The notes below the pieces were generated by a model, which made no database searches, was not told where the DNA came from, and saw only the letters and a list, made by a program, of their open reading frames with translations. Shown here in pieces: positions 11,501 through 23,700 of a stretch of DNA of 64,000 bases. The stretch lies in NCBI GenBank assembly GCA_030248195.1, contig JASAND010028198.1, forward strand, positions 1 to 64,000. Reading direction: 5' to 3'. Source of the DNA: Trissonchulus latispiculum (Eukaryota; Nematoda; Enoplea; Enoplida; Ironidae). A program made the translations under genes and the position numbers. How positions within the stretch are numbered: position 1 is the first letter of the stretch; every line of letters begins with the position of its first letter.

Positions 11501-13749
11501 CCTTCAGAAATTAATCAAAAAATTTTAAAGGCCTAAATTAAAATTCTAATTCCAGGGTACCGCAGTTTAACATTTTAGCGTTATTTTAATGTATAATTTG
11601 TCCAGATTCACCAACGTTTGTCGGGAGATTTTTTTGGCGCACGCGAAAAAATGATAACTTTTTAAATTTCCTATGTTTAACGCATGAAATCTCAACTTTG
11701 AGGTGAAATTACTCGGCAACCGTAAGAGCTACGACTTTAATTTTAAAAACTCGTTAAAATATACCATGTGGACAATAAACGAAAAAAATGGCCCAAAAAT
11801 GGACCCCCCTTAACAGCACATAAATCAATAACTTATTTTTAGGCAATATTGTCATGAGGAGCAGGACTTCACGGGAGACTCACTATGGAGGCATATTTTT
11901 CGATTCGAAAATTGTTTTGAAAATTTTGGAATTTTGTGAACACTGCAAAGAATGGCTAAAAATAGCTGAATTTGCTAGTTCTAAAGCCTAAATAATGAAA
12001 AATCTTTAAAAAGTAGCAACACCGGAATTATTTTGGAAAACGTGTGTTGAGGTAACAATGATTTAGTAATTTTTGGGATTATGGGGGAGGCGGGGATTTT
12101 CAAGGGAGGGGCTCCTCGAAATGGGAGCGGCAAGTCCCCTTCTGCGCAGCAAAAATTAAGCCGGCGTACTTCACTTTAAAGAGCTGATTACTTTAGCTGC
12201 TAAACGGAATGCTGCCAGTTTGTTTATTTTGAACAAGGATAGGACGTCTAACGTTTGCGTGTTGAAAATTGTTAGAATGTAGGGGTTTAATTTGATACCT
12301 GAGAGAGGCATTGTTGCGATTTTTACTCTAATTAGGGATTTGTTAGGTTTTGGTCACCCTAAACACTGATATTCTTCCCTTGTAGAAGCCTCTTGCTGAA
12401 TTCAGTACCTCCGTTTGGGTCTGTCCTAGTAAGATACTATATACAGCTTGTTAACACTTCCTGTGTTGATTTTTTTAGGAAAATTACCACCTGCATCTGA
12501 ACCTGCTGCTGCTTGTCAGAATGAACAACCTGGGAGGCGGCAATTTTCTTCTGACACGGCCTTTTCCAGGGCAGCCCAACCTTCACCTGGCAATAAAAGG
12601 CCAGGATTCGTTGCCACGGTCAAAAAGTGGGCAGAGGTCCCGGACATAAGAGCGAAGCGAGCCCGTGCCTTTGTCAATAATGACTCAGCCGGTACCGATA
12701 CAGACAGTGACCAACTGCTTGTTGAGGTAAAGCGACCAAAGTACCACCAGCCGTCCTTCAGTCTTACTACCTCTTCTACCGCTAGTGCTTATCCTACTTG
12801 GAGTCCCACTGTTGTTCCCATAGGGGGACTGACATTGCCTCCGCCCCCGCCCTCTGGCCCCTCAACGGCGGCTATGGTTGCTTTGCCACCTCCAGTTGCC
12901 AATCCGTACGCGATCCAGCCTCTATATGAGGGTTTTGGTTATGAGCAGGGCGTGGTTGGAATGGGCATTCCGGGATTGGTTGTTGTTGCCAGCTCTACTA
13001 CTCCTTTCAATCTTCTAAGTAGTCCTCCTCCACCTCCCCCTCCTCCGGCCCCTCCGAAATTTGTGGTGCCCGCCGGGGACCCCATTTCTTCCCTGCCACC
13101 ACCTGTTCAACAGGCCATGTGGTCCCGTCAGTGTCCCGATCCACCTGATGCTGCGATTCTGTCCTCGCCAGCTGTTGGAGATGATCGAACTATCGATCTC
13201 TCTGTTAGCGACAGTAGTGATCAGGCAGCTGTAATTGATTTGACCGATTTTATCGGTGACAGTGCTGCTTCATCTGTGCCTGAAACTGCGGATTTGACTT
13301 CGTCAACGCCGCCGACATCGACCAATTACTATCGTCTGGGTCAATTTTGTCAATTGGTCCGCTCGACCAGGTGTAAGCGTACGGCGCTGGAGCCAAGCGT
13401 AGATGCGGTAAATCCGTGGTCGAATGCGAACCAACTAAATGTTTCTGCTGCCAAGAAAAGTCGGACTTTGGATACCCGCCGCCCTTCTAAGTCGAATTCT
13501 AAAGCTCAGCCGTTGATTTTGCCTTCCGTGCGATCAGCTCCTAGGCGGCGACTCGTTCTACCCTATGATCTGCCTCGGCCGTCCGTGAATCTTCGACTTC
13601 ACTCCGCTGTAGCTGACAGCAGTTCCAAATCTGAACCGACTAGTCACAAAGGTGATGCAGATGGCACTGAACAGTTTGTTGGACCGCTGGAAGAATTGGA
13701 TGAAACTAGGAAAACGATTCAAGCCAAACTGAAACAGCTTACGTCATAG
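5439..13749 (+). CDS. RBM48: RBM48, RNA-binding motif protein 48 (four coding exons)
   Basis: Exons 5439-5540, 6233-6426, 9860-10017 and 12479-13749 join in phase to a 574-residue protein. The N-terminus (residues 8-34, LPHHVQQEFC then RPRYREGR) and the RRM (about 37-115) match RBM48 closely, including ESQYLLIQ, AKRK...SFFG and LHVCYAPE. The last exon is a long Pro/Ser/Thr-rich disordered region with a polyproline run near 333, two SUMO-interaction-like motifs (389-393 TIDLS, 403-407 VIDLT) and a C-terminal VGPL...I..KLKQL motif (552-574) resembling the RBM48 C-terminus. RBM48 with ARMC7 binds the capped 5' end of U6atac snRNA in the minor spliceosome (known of the family). The exon 2 donor appears to be GA rather than GT. 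Human RBM48 is shorter. Confidence 0.9.
5541..6232 (+). other. RBM48 intron 1
   Basis: It begins GTACGGG and ends GATTTCAG. It is mostly filled by a tRNA-derived SINE (5736-6100). Before it is a G-rich remnant (5583-5650) of a common repeat here that starts GCGTAGCCAG, seen again at 55999. Confidence 0.85.
5736..6100 (+). mobile_element. tRNA-derived SINE
   Basis: The head carries an RNA polymerase III A box (GGCCGAGTGG, 5743-5752) and a near-consensus B box (GGTTGGAATCC, 5786-5796) of serine/leucine tRNA type. The tRNA-unrelated body (about 5826-6090) recurs diverged at 34776-35060 and as fragments at 17585-17670, 22242-22350 (reverse) and 57910-57990 (reverse). Confidence 0.75.
6233..6426 (+). 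CDS. RBM48: RBM48 exon 2 (RRM beta1-beta3), non-GT donor
   Basis: It starts after TTTCAG and encodes YGIHHESQYLLIQ..VPCVNVWEELVKL..YGAI to the ..LRDAR helix. Ending at 6426 gives DAR|IAKRK, the length expected from RBM48 with no gap, but the intron then begins GAAAGT. The nearest phase-compatible GT (6436-6437, GGGTTGAA context) would insert three residues (KVG) in helix alpha-2. Confidence 0.75.
6834..7930. mobile_element. 1.1 kb TIR element with GCGGGAAA motifs
   Basis: Both ends carry a perfect 25-bp inverted repeat starting TATAGCGCGGCGGGAAAAAA. Both sides are flanked by CAG, a possible 3-bp duplication, although TA or TATA cannot be excluded. No coding capacity is visible. Internal copies of GCGGGAAAAAA lie at 6867 and 7202-7228, with inverted copies near 7715-7753. 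Confidence 0.75.
8331..9449. mobile_element. Non-autonomous hAT-type element
   Basis: The termini are CAGTGTTTTTTTGCTC and, at the right, the inverse GAGCAAAAAACACTG. The flanks are an exact 8-bp duplication GGTATGAC (8323-8330 and 9450-9457). CAGTG-like ends plus 8-bp duplications are the hAT hallmark. There is no transposase ORF. It sits in RBM48 intron 2. Confidence 0.8.
9860..10017 (+). CDS. RBM48: RBM48 exon 3 (end of RRM)
   Basis: It starts after CCGTTTAG and encodes IAKRKLDNLSFFG, VLHVCYAPEYE and SETRQKLEQRR, covering helix alpha-2, strand beta-4 and the post-RRM helix. It ends in phase 1 before GTACGG. The last 15 residues do not align with the human protein, so the donor is less certain than the acceptor. 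Confidence 0.85.
10018..12478 (+). other. RBM48 intron 3 with MITE and foldback
   Basis: It starts GTACGG and ends TTTTTTAG. It holds a G/C-tract repeat with the words GGATTTTGAAAAGGGGG and GCCGAAGGCGCGAA (10030-10515) and the 690-bp TTAA foldback at 11120-11809. No exon was seen. Confidence 0.75.
11120..11809. mobile_element. TTAA-flanked foldback element (copy 1)
   Basis: Almost the whole 690 bp is one inverted repeat. GGGGGGTCCATTTTTGG at the left is mirrored by CCAAAAATGGACCCCCC at the right, with arms matching to a short centre near 11463. TTAA (11116-11119 and 11810-11813) flanks it, matching the target of piggyBac-type transposases. Related copies are at 31509-31781 (one arm), 38447-39257 and 53706-53900 (diverged). 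Confidence 0.8.
12479..13749 (+). CDS. RBM48: RBM48 exon 4 (disordered tail, SIMs, C-terminal motif)
   Basis: It follows the acceptor TTTTTTAG at 12477-12478 and runs to TAG at 13747-13749. It encodes 423 residues rich in Pro, Ser and Ala, with TIDLS (13189-13203) and VIDLT (13231-13245) followed by acidic residues, and basic patches KRARAF and RPSK. The apparent upstream start at 12448 is intronic. Confidence 0.85.
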
Positions 13750-14254
13750 TTTTGTTTAAGTCTGGGGGTTTTTCTGACTGGGGGGTAGAGTGGGCGGGAT
13801 ACTCCCGCTTTTTAGGCATGTCCTACTTACTGAATCTTAAAAAATTGCCATATTTTTTTGGGCCTTGGTTCTAAGCTTCCATAAATTTTCCTGCTTCGAC
13901 CACGGGACTGTTGGCAAAAAATCACATTTCCATTTCTTAAATTTTTGGAACCTTTGCGCTTTTTTGCGATTTTATACCACCTCAGGTACCCTCGCTAGTA
14001 CACGGGAGAGAGAGGGAGGAAGCCCCCCTCACTCTCTCCATCTTCACTTATATCCCAACAATTAGCTAATGCTTGTGGATGACTTCTAGTTTGCTTTGAC
14101 AATGCTGTCGTAATTTAGAATATTAGTTTTTGCGTATATGCTAACAGCTTCATTCATTCAACTGTGACAGCTGCGCAGTGCTTAGTCTCTGGGGTTTTTG
14201 CTGGGATTTCTTTAGCGGGGGTCATTGGCCTCTGCTGTAGCACTTCCGTAAATT

Positions 14255-14582
14255 CAGGGTTTATTTTAGGCAAAAATCAGTGGGGGGGGGTGAGGTCGAA
14301 AAGTGGGGGGGGAATAAAATGGGCCAAAAATGCCAAAACTGCTGTATAAATTGCCTGTTTTTTACATACACTGCTATAAGTATGCTTAAAAGTGCTCAAA
14401 AATCAAGTTTTATCAGTAGGCGATTTGTGATCAAAAATTTCCGGTGACGCCGGAAAAATTTTGAAAATTTTGACCAAAAATTCTAAAAATTTGGCAATTT
14501 CTGGGCACCTTAGGGTGAGTGGGGAGGGGAAGCCCAGAAAAGTGGGGTGGGGCCGAGTGGGGGGGCCCCAGTAAAATAAACT
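14255..14582. mobile_element. G/C-tract MITE (CTGGG-type family)
   Basis: The ends are GGTTTATTTTAGG and TAAAATAAACTCAG in inverted orientation. Inside are G tracts and a central TTTCCGGTGACGCCGGAAA hairpin. The same plan in reverse occurs at 28122-28506, with termini CTGGGTTTTC and GAAAACCCAG. Confidence 0.6.
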
Positions 14583-15549
14583 CAGAATTTAGGACCTTAG
14601 GAAGCCCGACCTCCTTCGACTCACCAAAATGTTATCGAAAAATTACCGATTTCCAACATTAGGTCGAATTTTCGAAGAGTTGGGTGGCTAGCAAAATAGG
14701 ATACCCCACTTATCTCGTTTTTAACAAATTTCGAGCCTGTGGCGCTTGAATTATTTAATTTTGTACGCCTGTGCAGCTTTTTATTCAAATCTAAGGTTTC
14801 CATCATAAGTTTCTCCGTAATGTCACAAAGATTTCTCAACTTTTACTAATATCTTAATGATTTCAATTACGGATTTTTCATAATTTCAAAAATTTCTTCA
14901 CTTGCACCCTAGACCTCCCGCGTGAGCTAATGACTTCCCAAATTTCGTGTCCTATGCTAGAACAACACGGAACTCTTTGTTGAAACTTTTTGCCGCCACC
15001 TCCCTCCTCTACTGAAAGCGCGTTAGGCGGAAACAAAATTTTGTCCGGCTCGACCCCCTCCTTTTAAAATCCTAGGTGTTCCCCGGATCCTACCCTGCCT
15101 GCCGTGCTGTTACTGTCTACTTGTTTATAATTGGATATTTCTGAATTTTCATAAGGTGTTGTGTTTTGTGTACATCCGTTTTCTTGTTTTGGTTTTGTTG
15201 AAAGTAAAGATATTTGGCTTTTCGTTGACTCTTCATTCGTTTTGTTTTGCCATGCTTTTCTCGTAAAATAATTCGCGTCAATCTTATGCTGAGGAACTGC
15301 TTTGAGTTGAATGGTGGGTTACTTTCTACGAAACCATTATTATAGAGTAAGTTGAAGTCGCTGCTTACTGAGACGACAAAATTCGGGTAAAGAAATTTTT
15401 AAAAGGAATTATGAGATCGAATCGAGTAATGTAACGTTGTTACGTTTTTCAGATTAAGGAGAGCTCTCAATTTAATATATAAGTGGTGCTTAGATAATGT
15501 TGCGGACTAATGTGTTTTAGAATCTGTTTTGGAATATTTTTGATTCAGT

Positions 15550-15882
15550 ACACTGGGCTTACTGTAGGTAATGTTTCTTGGGGGGGGGGGTGTCGTCGGG
15601 GGCGAGTCTTTCTTTTTTCTCTTTTTTCTTTTTTAAAATTTTCTTAAGAGAATAAAAAATCGCGTTATTTTTATAGTAATCGCCAAAAATAAGCGGATTT
15701 AGTGCTTCATAGGCAAAAATCGACTACAAATCTACGGCCGAGCCGGAAAATGTTTGAAAGTTTGGCCTTCTGAGCGATTTTTCAGGCAGGGCAAAATTTG
15801 GTACCAAAAAGGGCACCCACTTCGGGGGAGGGGAAGGGAGTTTATGGGGCGTCCGCCCCCCCCCCCTTAGAATAAGCCCAGA
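15550..15882. mobile_element. G/C-tract MITE (CTGGGCTTA termini)
   Basis: The left end is CTGGGCTTACTGTAGG and the right end is CCTTAGAATAAGCCCAG. AGTACA-like sequence flanks both sides, suggesting a target duplication. Long G (15581-15590) and C (15857-15866) tracts lie just inside the ends. Confidence 0.55.
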
Positions 15883-15899
15883 GTACACATACTGCTTAT

Positions 15900-16648
15900 G
15901 GTGGTGATTCCTTTTGGAGTGGATAGATGGATGAACTTTGACCATTATTACTCAACCATTACTTAGAGTTAGATGAAAATGCAGCTTAACATTTGCTCTT
16001 TCTAGTGAATACAACGAAGCTAACTTTAGTTCTTGAAAATTATTTTATTGCATTTTCGAAGTAATTTAATATTCCAGATTTTCTGCAGACTAAAGTAAAT
16101 TTTTCGTGAGGCATCGACCACATCATTCGATTCCACTATCAATCGGGACAACTAAATAAGAGTCCCTGGGTATTTTAGTGTAAAACACGTCCAGGAAGTG
16201 GCAACCATCTAGCTTGCATAGTAAATGATCCACAATCGCTGGAAAAAATTTGGTCATGTTTTTGCAAAAACTGCATTTTCTAAGATAGCAGCGTACGTGG
16301 TAGAAAGAAATGGAGGGTTGATTTCTGCAAAAATGACAAGTTTTCAACGCCAAAATAGGCAAATCGACTATATCTCTCGATAGCGAAAAGCTAGAAAGGT
16401 ACTTCAAACAGTAAAAATGTAGAGCTCAACAGCATCTTTCGAATGAATATAATCATATTAGCTGTACAGCAACTGCCTAACTGTCAAAAATTGACAAAAA
16501 CCACCCTGAACGGAGACGTTGAATTTTTGAAGCAGGATTGTGCGGAGGGTGTTAGAATGCTAAAAGAACTTATTTTGGAAAGTTTTATCAAATTTCATCT
16601 TTATTTGAACCGTCAACCAATAATATGTGCCCAAAAGGATTCACCACC
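15900..16648. mobile_element. piggyBac-like TTAA element (copy A)
   Basis: The left TIR GGTGGTGATTCCTTTTGG matches the right TIR, read inverted, with one mismatch. The flanks are TTAT (15896-15899) and TTAA (16649-16652). There is no transposase ORF. Confidence 0.6.
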
Positions 16649-16907
16649 TTAAACTGTCGTGTTCTGTCGTCCACGATCACGTGCGGCTGGTTGAATCTCG
16701 TGCTACCTTAGAAATATAGGTTGCTTTAATTGCATCGTCTGATGTTTAGAATAATATATGAAGAAATGTGTTGAAAACAGATTACTTTATCCATTAATAT
16801 GCATCGTATTTAAAATTGAAAGAACTTTTCAAAATATTCAGTTTTCTCGATTAACGGAATATTTTTTCTAGCTAAAATTTTCCCTTCCGAAATACACAGT
16901 AATATTG

Positions 16908-17454
16908 TTGCCCGGTCGATTTGCTCGGCCGGCCGGGTATCGAAACCTGGCTTTCTGGTCTGGCGAGTGTTCCGGCATTCCGAGTGGTGCAAATTGAGTC
17001 GAACAGGCCGGCCGGTACCAGGTTTGCCCTGCAACGCACACAATTTTCGGAACTTCGAGACTCCAGAGCCCTCAGAATTGCCAGTAAAAGCTTAAAACCA
17101 GATAGTAGAGGAACAAATGTGCAGAAAATATTTAAGAACCCCCATTTGAAATTTTAAACTAGATATTAACGGATCATATCTCTTCGAAAGGTTGAGAATC
17201 CCAAAGAGCCCCGCCAAAAATGAAGCCACATGTAGGTTATAGATAAAATGTCTGCAAAACTTTAAGAACCCCCATGAAAATAAGAAAAACGGTAAGTAGA
17301 TCAAAGTTCGAAAGTCATCAAAAAGTAACTTATTATCTTGACGTGGACCCTCTTTGCAATGTATAAATGATATGATAACATCATATATTTACCTGGTTCA
17401 GGCGACCGGCCGGCCTGCTGTTTCTGACTTGGCCGGCCGGGATATTGGCTTTAC
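16908..17454. repeat. CCGGCC-rich repeat segment
   Basis: Blocks of GGCCGGCC words at 16912-17020 and 17400-17454 flank an AT-richer core with duplicated TTTAAGAACCCCCAT words (17131 and 17260). The termini read CCCGG...CCGGG, with ATATTG on both sides. A similar arrangement lies at 58798-59110. Confidence 0.45.
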
Positions 17455-17584
17455 TCTTGGATGCCATTTCCGGAATCGCTCATGTTTACTAAATAAATGA
17501 GTTGAGATGTCCAAGAGGTTTACTGTAGCGATAAGAACTCCAATACCAATTGTTGCGTTCTGTGGTTCGTTGCTCGGACACCAC

Positions 17585-17670
17585 AAAGCTTAACAGGAGT
17601 CTGTGGAAAAGGGCCGTCACCTTGTCACGGATGCAGTCACCATTCGAGGTGATACTCCTAAAGTGCATTC
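17585..17670 (+). mobile_element. SINE fragment
   Basis: The words TGCAGTCACCATTCGAGGTGATACTCCT match the body of the SINE at 5985-6015 (TGCAGTCATCATCCGAGGTGACACTCCT). Confidence 0.5.
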
Positions 17671-20476
17671 ATAGTTCCTGTCGCAAGCAGACGCGCGTAC
17701 GTAAGCGTCTGCATGCGTTCGTGAGTATGAATTCGTTACAACTGATTTTAAACGGTGAAAACGGCATGTTACAATCTGATGCGTCGACGTGAAAACCTGC
17801 ACAAACGTTTGTCTGACTTTGCTCTTCGTATAGCTCTGTAAGGAAAAATTTATACTTGGCTAGGCTTAAATTATCGTACTAAGTATATATTCGTTTATAA
17901 CATCAAATGTGGTCAATTTTTGGCTGATCCTTCTTAAATTCCTAAATTTGAAAAGCATTCAAAAGTTAGTTCGAAATTATTTCTTGTTGCAACTGTGGCG
18001 TAGAATACAGTTTATGAAAATAGTGTAGTTATCCGCAAACGTTGATTATGCGTAAGGGTGTAAAGTGCACATATGTATATATTTAATATTACTTTTGAAC
18101 TCGATGCACAAGTTTGCCGAGAGTATTAAATTTGTTTTATCAGTAAGTAGTGGAAGTACAGATTTTATTTTAAGAATTTCTATGCTGAAACGCACAGTTC
18201 ATTTAGTAGTTGAATAGGGAAACCCCCTTTTATCAACGTTGGTTAGCGGCAGTGTATAAATAGTAGGATACTTTACAAGGTTTGTTTACATCTGTATATA
18301 CTGTTGAATACGCTGTTCTTTGTAATACGTAACTGTTAATGTAACCGTTAGTCTTAACCTCTCCTCCTCGCGGTGGTGGTGTTTCTGGCTTGCTGATGGG
18401 GAGGGTCGGTGGTCGCCGGTTACCAAATTTTATAGTAACTGATTTGCTGATTTGCAAGTATAATATAGCCTCATATGTCTCCAAGAAAAGTCAAATTTTT
18501 AGGGTCCAGGCTCAACCCAGTTTGGAGATATTGCAGTTCAAATCCTTATATACAATTTAATTTTTCAACAGTATGTACATCCTTCGTTGAGGGCAACGAA
18601 GTCGCATACGCATAGGACGAGAAAACACTATGACATGACAAATACATTAATTTAAATCCTTTACCTGTAGGTATTTATTACTACATAAAGTACAATGACA
18701 AGCCCAGTAACGAAGAAGAAACGGCGGTACTTTCCCATACTGCTTTCTAGAGACACGGTGTAAGAAGATAAAATGTTCAGGACATCAAGGGCTTCAATCT
18801 GATATAAAAAATATGGCCATATTTGAAAAAGTTGAAAATTTGACATTTTTTGCCCATAGGTGCCCGCCATATGCTGTCGTAGCCAACGCAGAACAAAGGC
18901 TATTGGCATGAAATTTTACGCACACTTTGGCTTTATACCTGCCTATTAGCACACCAAATTTTATTTGGATATATACCCCAAGTTTTGCCTGACTTTATAC
19001 AGCAACAAATGCAAAATTTTCGATAAATGATGATTTTCGAAGAAAAACACCGGTATTTTCTGCTATCAAAACTAACCTAAATTTTTAATTTGAATTTTTA
19101 AAACAAAATTTTTGATTTTTCGTGGGTAATTTATCCAAGTCAGGGTAGATAGATAGTGGGCGAGCAGTGCAGACATTAAGTAACAGTAACCTCATCAAGC
19201 GACTTGAGCTATTTATTGATCTTTTGTTTAAACCATGTTATTTTTGATTCGTTACATTTGAACCACTCCTTTCACGTTAAGACAAATCCTTAGGGACCAC
19301 GAAATGGTGATAGTTTTGCTTTCAGAACACGTTTTTCGGTTTACAATCTCTCATGTGTAGTTTATCGTTACTTTTGTAGTTTATTTTCTTGTTTCTGACA
19401 CCTGCACCTGAAGATGGTAGAAGTTAATTTTGTGTAACAAAAAGTTTGTAAAAGTTTGTAATTGGTTGTGTAAATCCTAAAAATATGACGGTGTAATGTT
19501 ACTTCGTTGGGTTTTTATGTCAAACTGACAATAATGGTTTAGTTTTTGTGTCTGTCTTATCTGATTGCAGTTAACCTCAGGAAACGATCTTTTACAGATA
19601 AGCTTGGCAGGCAGTGAAATATTTTTATTTTGTTCATTGAAATTCTTACAGTGAAATGTTCTTTTCTCAAAGTTACCTACTTACATAACTACAAACTGTT
19701 ATCGAAGATTTTGTTAGACATATTATATACACTTTATAATGTTCATTAGTTTTGTTCAGTATATAAAGTTTATGTTCAGAACTGCTACTCAAAATTTTTT
19801 CTGTTTGTTGACTCTGAAAAAATTATTTTCGGTAGCAGCAGCGATTGCGAATCATAGAATATTCATTGCAGTACGTATGCATAGGCTGGGTTTTTTGATG
19901 GAAATTGGGGGCACCCCTTCCCACTTTTCGGGTTCCTTCAATCGACCTCTCTCTCAGTTTTTGGACTTCCTCCCGCCCCGCTCTCTTTGAGGTGGTGCTC
20001 AAAGATTGCCAGTGCTGACAGTTTTTAACTTCAAATTTCGCAAACATTTTCTGACTTCACAGGGATTTGTTTGGTTTAAAACCGTAAACCAATGTATAGT
20101 TTGATGAAATTTTTAGCTTAGATTGGCTTAGATTTAGCTTAGATATGACAGTATTTGCTGAGCGTATCATACTGCCATCCCCCCGGCTGATCGACCACTG
20201 AGGGAGGCATTCGGTGACTTCCCCATGCGAGGACCCCTATAATAGCCCTCTCCCCATAATTTCCGATCCAAAAATTACCAAATTTTACTTTATTTTCCTT
20301 AAATTTTCATTACTTTTCGTCTTCCTCAAATTTCTGCCTTTGATCAAGTGTTTGCTAACTACGTACGTATGCTCAAGGTTAAAAATACGATAATAATCAA
20401 AACGTACTCAAACCAACCTTCAGTAGAAGTTTTGTTTTTGGACTGATTAATTTTGATGATCTTTTTTGTGTTTCAG

Positions 20477-20544
20477 TCTCTCTGATTTGGGATTTCAAAA
20501 TAGGATAATTTAGAAGTTGCGTTGCGCTCTTGTGAACTGGAGCA
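20477..20544 (+). promoter_or_regulatory. Candidate 5' UTR exon portion of CSD-RS gene 1
   Basis: A strong acceptor, TTTTTTGTGTTTCAG, ends at 20476, 68 bases before the ATG, with no ATG between. This suggests an upstream non-coding exon or a trans-splice acceptor. Confidence 0.4.
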
Positions 20545-20766
20545 ATGCTCATTGTGGACGGGGAGGCGTCAGTGGTGAAGTGTCTGCCGCGCTTCGGCTG
20601 GCTCTACTGCCGCAGTCTGGATATGACCATCTTTCTGCTGCCGACGGCTGTGCCCGGGCGGACCGCTGAAAATCCGCATCCGGATCTGGCCAGCCTGTTT
20701 CGCGTAGGCGACATTGTGTCTTTCGATGCTAAACTGGTGCCAGAAAGAAATAAGTGCAAACTTCAG
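20545..20766 (+). CDS. CSD-RS gene 1 exon 1 (first CSD-like domain)
   Basis: ATG 20545 opens LIVDGEASVVKCLPRFGWLY, ending KCKLQ before GTGACT, phase 0. The paralogue has no intron at this point. Confidence 0.88.
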
Positions 20767-23700
20767 GTGACTAGTTTATTATAGTTTTTTATAGTTTTTA
20801 TGTTATGTATGCTTTGGTTTTTAAAGAGTGCAAACTGCAGGTGATTAGCTTCTTTTAAGTGTATCTACGTACGTACGTATATATGCTTTCAGTATTTAAA
20901 GTTTTGTTTGAAATTTGTTTATTTATATATATATATATATATATTGATGCGGTGAAGGGAAAGCCTTCCTCTGTATAAAAATATTTTTGTTTGATTCTGC
21001 ATTTTTTGCAAGAACACATTTGCAATTTTTATCGTTAGAACATTGTGTTGTTTTTGCTAATCATTACAGAATACTGGGGTATACCATCTGGGCTTGCTTT
21101 GACCATCTGGGATAACACTTATATTCTAATTATATATTGATTGCATTTTGTCTCTCTGCATCTTTTGCTGACATGGTCATTAATACAGCAACACCTGTTG
21201 TGTATAATTCTTCATTGTCGATAATGGTTTTGACTGTACGTAGATGCTTGTTTCAATTTGTGTATGGAAACAATTTTGCAGAACGTATTTTGTTGATAGA
21301 ATATTAAATTTTTGGTTTAAAACTAGCTGTAAATAGTCATGTATATACTGTACTACTGTGTATAACTATAGATAATAACTTATAATTACAGATTAATCAG
21401 CGGTTTACTTCTTTATTCTGTAATATGTAATCAGACTGACTATACGGATGTGGGCATTTTTTTGGGTCTTGAAAGTGGGGGGGCCCCTCTCCTAAGTATT
21501 CCAAAAAGGGTAAAAAGGGGGGCTTTCTAAAAATGGGTAGGCATGGCCAAGGTACAAACTTACAAAAATGTTTGAAAATTTGGCCTGGAAGACTTTAATT
21601 TTTCTATATGTTTGGGCGTCCATCAAAAATGTGTAGATATGCCGAACTTTGACTGGCTTTTTCCTAGGACAAAATTTATAGAGGGGGAAAGTGCGCTGGT
21701 TTCCAGGTTTGGGGAAAGGAGGGAACCAGTTTCTGGAGGAAGGCGTGTGGAAACCTTTTTCTAAAAATGCTTAAATAAAACTATTTTGCTATTTTAAGCT
21801 TAAGCATATGCTAAAAAATTCTGTTAAGCCAATTAAACAGTTTTAAAGTTTGTCCTCAAAACCATAGTTTTTGGGGCAATTCATGTATTCCTGGAAAATC
21901 AATTTCTTGGGAAAGGGGGGTGCACCCCTCCTCCCCCGTGTAAATAATCAGCCAGCCCAGAGGCTTTCTATATTTTTACAGCTATACAAGTTGTGATTTG
22001 GCCTTGATTTTAGGCTCTACCAAATTCTGTCCAATTGATTGAGGCCAATCTGAACCGTGTACGAAAACAGGGCTATGCCATTGTTGAGGTTCTCAGTCGC
22101 AAGCATGGATTTCTGACAGCGCAGAAGGATAGACAGATTATCTTTTTCAACCGACATTCCCTCTATCCCAGAACCTCCTATGATATCCAGCAAGTGCTTC
22201 GGGTAAGCAAACTTTATTGAAAGAAGTTTTTTGAGGTAGGTAACGGTAAGGGGAAGGTTTACCCCTGGACATATCTCCATCCTGCCACAGGACATGGGCT
22301 GTCGGTCGGTGCTCATCCCAGGATTCTCAGCCGTAGAGCCAGGAGTGCCAGTTTTTAGGTGGTTATAGTTTTTGAATGGACAGGGGGCGCATTCAGATAT
22401 GCTCGTATTGTTTAGCAGTGGTGAGGGACGTTGTATGATGACGTTTGATATTGATTTTTTGATGAGACAAATATGCAGATTTTTATTGACTGCGTGGATT
22501 CTTTACTTTTGTAGTTACGTAAGCTGGGTGTATATTTCGAAAAAATTAGAAACTCGTAAAATCTGCCCATCCTAATTTGTGTATTGTTTCTGAGGTACAA
22601 TTTTTCATGTTTTTTGTTGTTGTTTCTTTTGTTTCAGGCCGGGGATTTAGTGAAGTTCATTGCAGAGCCCCAGCCGGACTGGCCTGGTTGGCGCTGTGTT
22701 TCCGTTCAGGGCATCTGTAGACCAAATCTTCCAACAACCTGTGGCGGACTGTTGCCCCTAGGCTTCAATCAGGATCCCAATTTGCCGGCGGTCACTGCTA
22801 ATCCGGTACGTATGTGGCTGACTGTCTTTGAGGTTCTGTTTCTGGTTTAGTAATACTATTGTGGGACTGGTGATTTCTGTCAGAATGCGTTGATAAGACA
22901 GGCTGTAGATAGAGCCACGAGCGATATAATTGGATGCATTGTCTAACTTACTTATATGGAAAACGCTAGGTCCAATGTTTTAATTGGCGCGCGTCGAACT
23001 ATCCAGTTGGCGCTTCGCGTGCACAAAGCTGGTGCAAAGCTCAGCACTACACTGTGTGAAAGTGAAACGGTTTTAGAATGGGAACAATTTTTAGACAATT
23101 TCGTCCATGCCTATTCCTTGCAATGTTTTCCAGTTTAGTTCAAAGGGTTACTGCTTTACTGCTTATAAATTATGAGAACTTCTGTAACTACATGCAGGTC
23201 ATTTTTTGGGATTTTTTCGGTGGACATCCTGGTCCTGAGGGATGGGGAGGTCTTTGAAAAATACCAAATGTTTGGACTAAGGCTAAAAATAGGCGTTCTT
23301 AGGAAAAATCTCTGGTTTAGCAATTTTTGAATGTTGGCCTAGTTTTGGGAAGAGATTTCGAGAAGGAGGAAACAGGAGCTGGTTTCGGGGTGGGGCCGCT
23401 TTCCTCTCTAGAATGCACGCTGACATGTGTATAGTTTTGAATTTTGAGTTTTGGATTTTATATTTTTATTGTAGAAACCGTGGGAACCAGCTCCTTTGAG
23501 TGCCAATGTTGTGGAAGATGACGAATATCGTGAGGCGAAATCTCGTTGGCTTCGTCAGCAGCGTCGATACTTGAACGAGTGTCGACGCGAGGACGCACAG
23601 CACTTGACGGCTCCAAGACTAAGCTGTAAGTTGATATTATTTGAAGTTATTGGTGGGGAAACGGTGCTGTGCTACGTCAGTTGTGCTAGCTTAGTATAAT

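Larger units (their letters stand above)
13750..20476. other. Gene-poor interval between RBM48 and CSD-RS gene 1
   Basis: No exon-like conserved frame was found. It contains two G/C-tract MITEs, a piggyBac-like TIR element, a CCGGCC-rich segment, a SINE fragment, and at 18480-18990 a repeat whose reverse complement recurs near 54480. The remainder is AT-rich and unassigned. Confidence 0.6.

Noticed and set aside
12448..12478. Start of the long ORF at 12448 as a protein N-terminus
   Set aside because: It begins with TTG inside an intron; the coding part starts after the acceptor TTTTTTAG at 12477-12478 and continues RBM48 in phase.
16081..17304. Several 60-90 residue ORFs on both strands
   Set aside because: They lie in TTAA element and CCGGCC repeat sequence and have no protein-like conservation.
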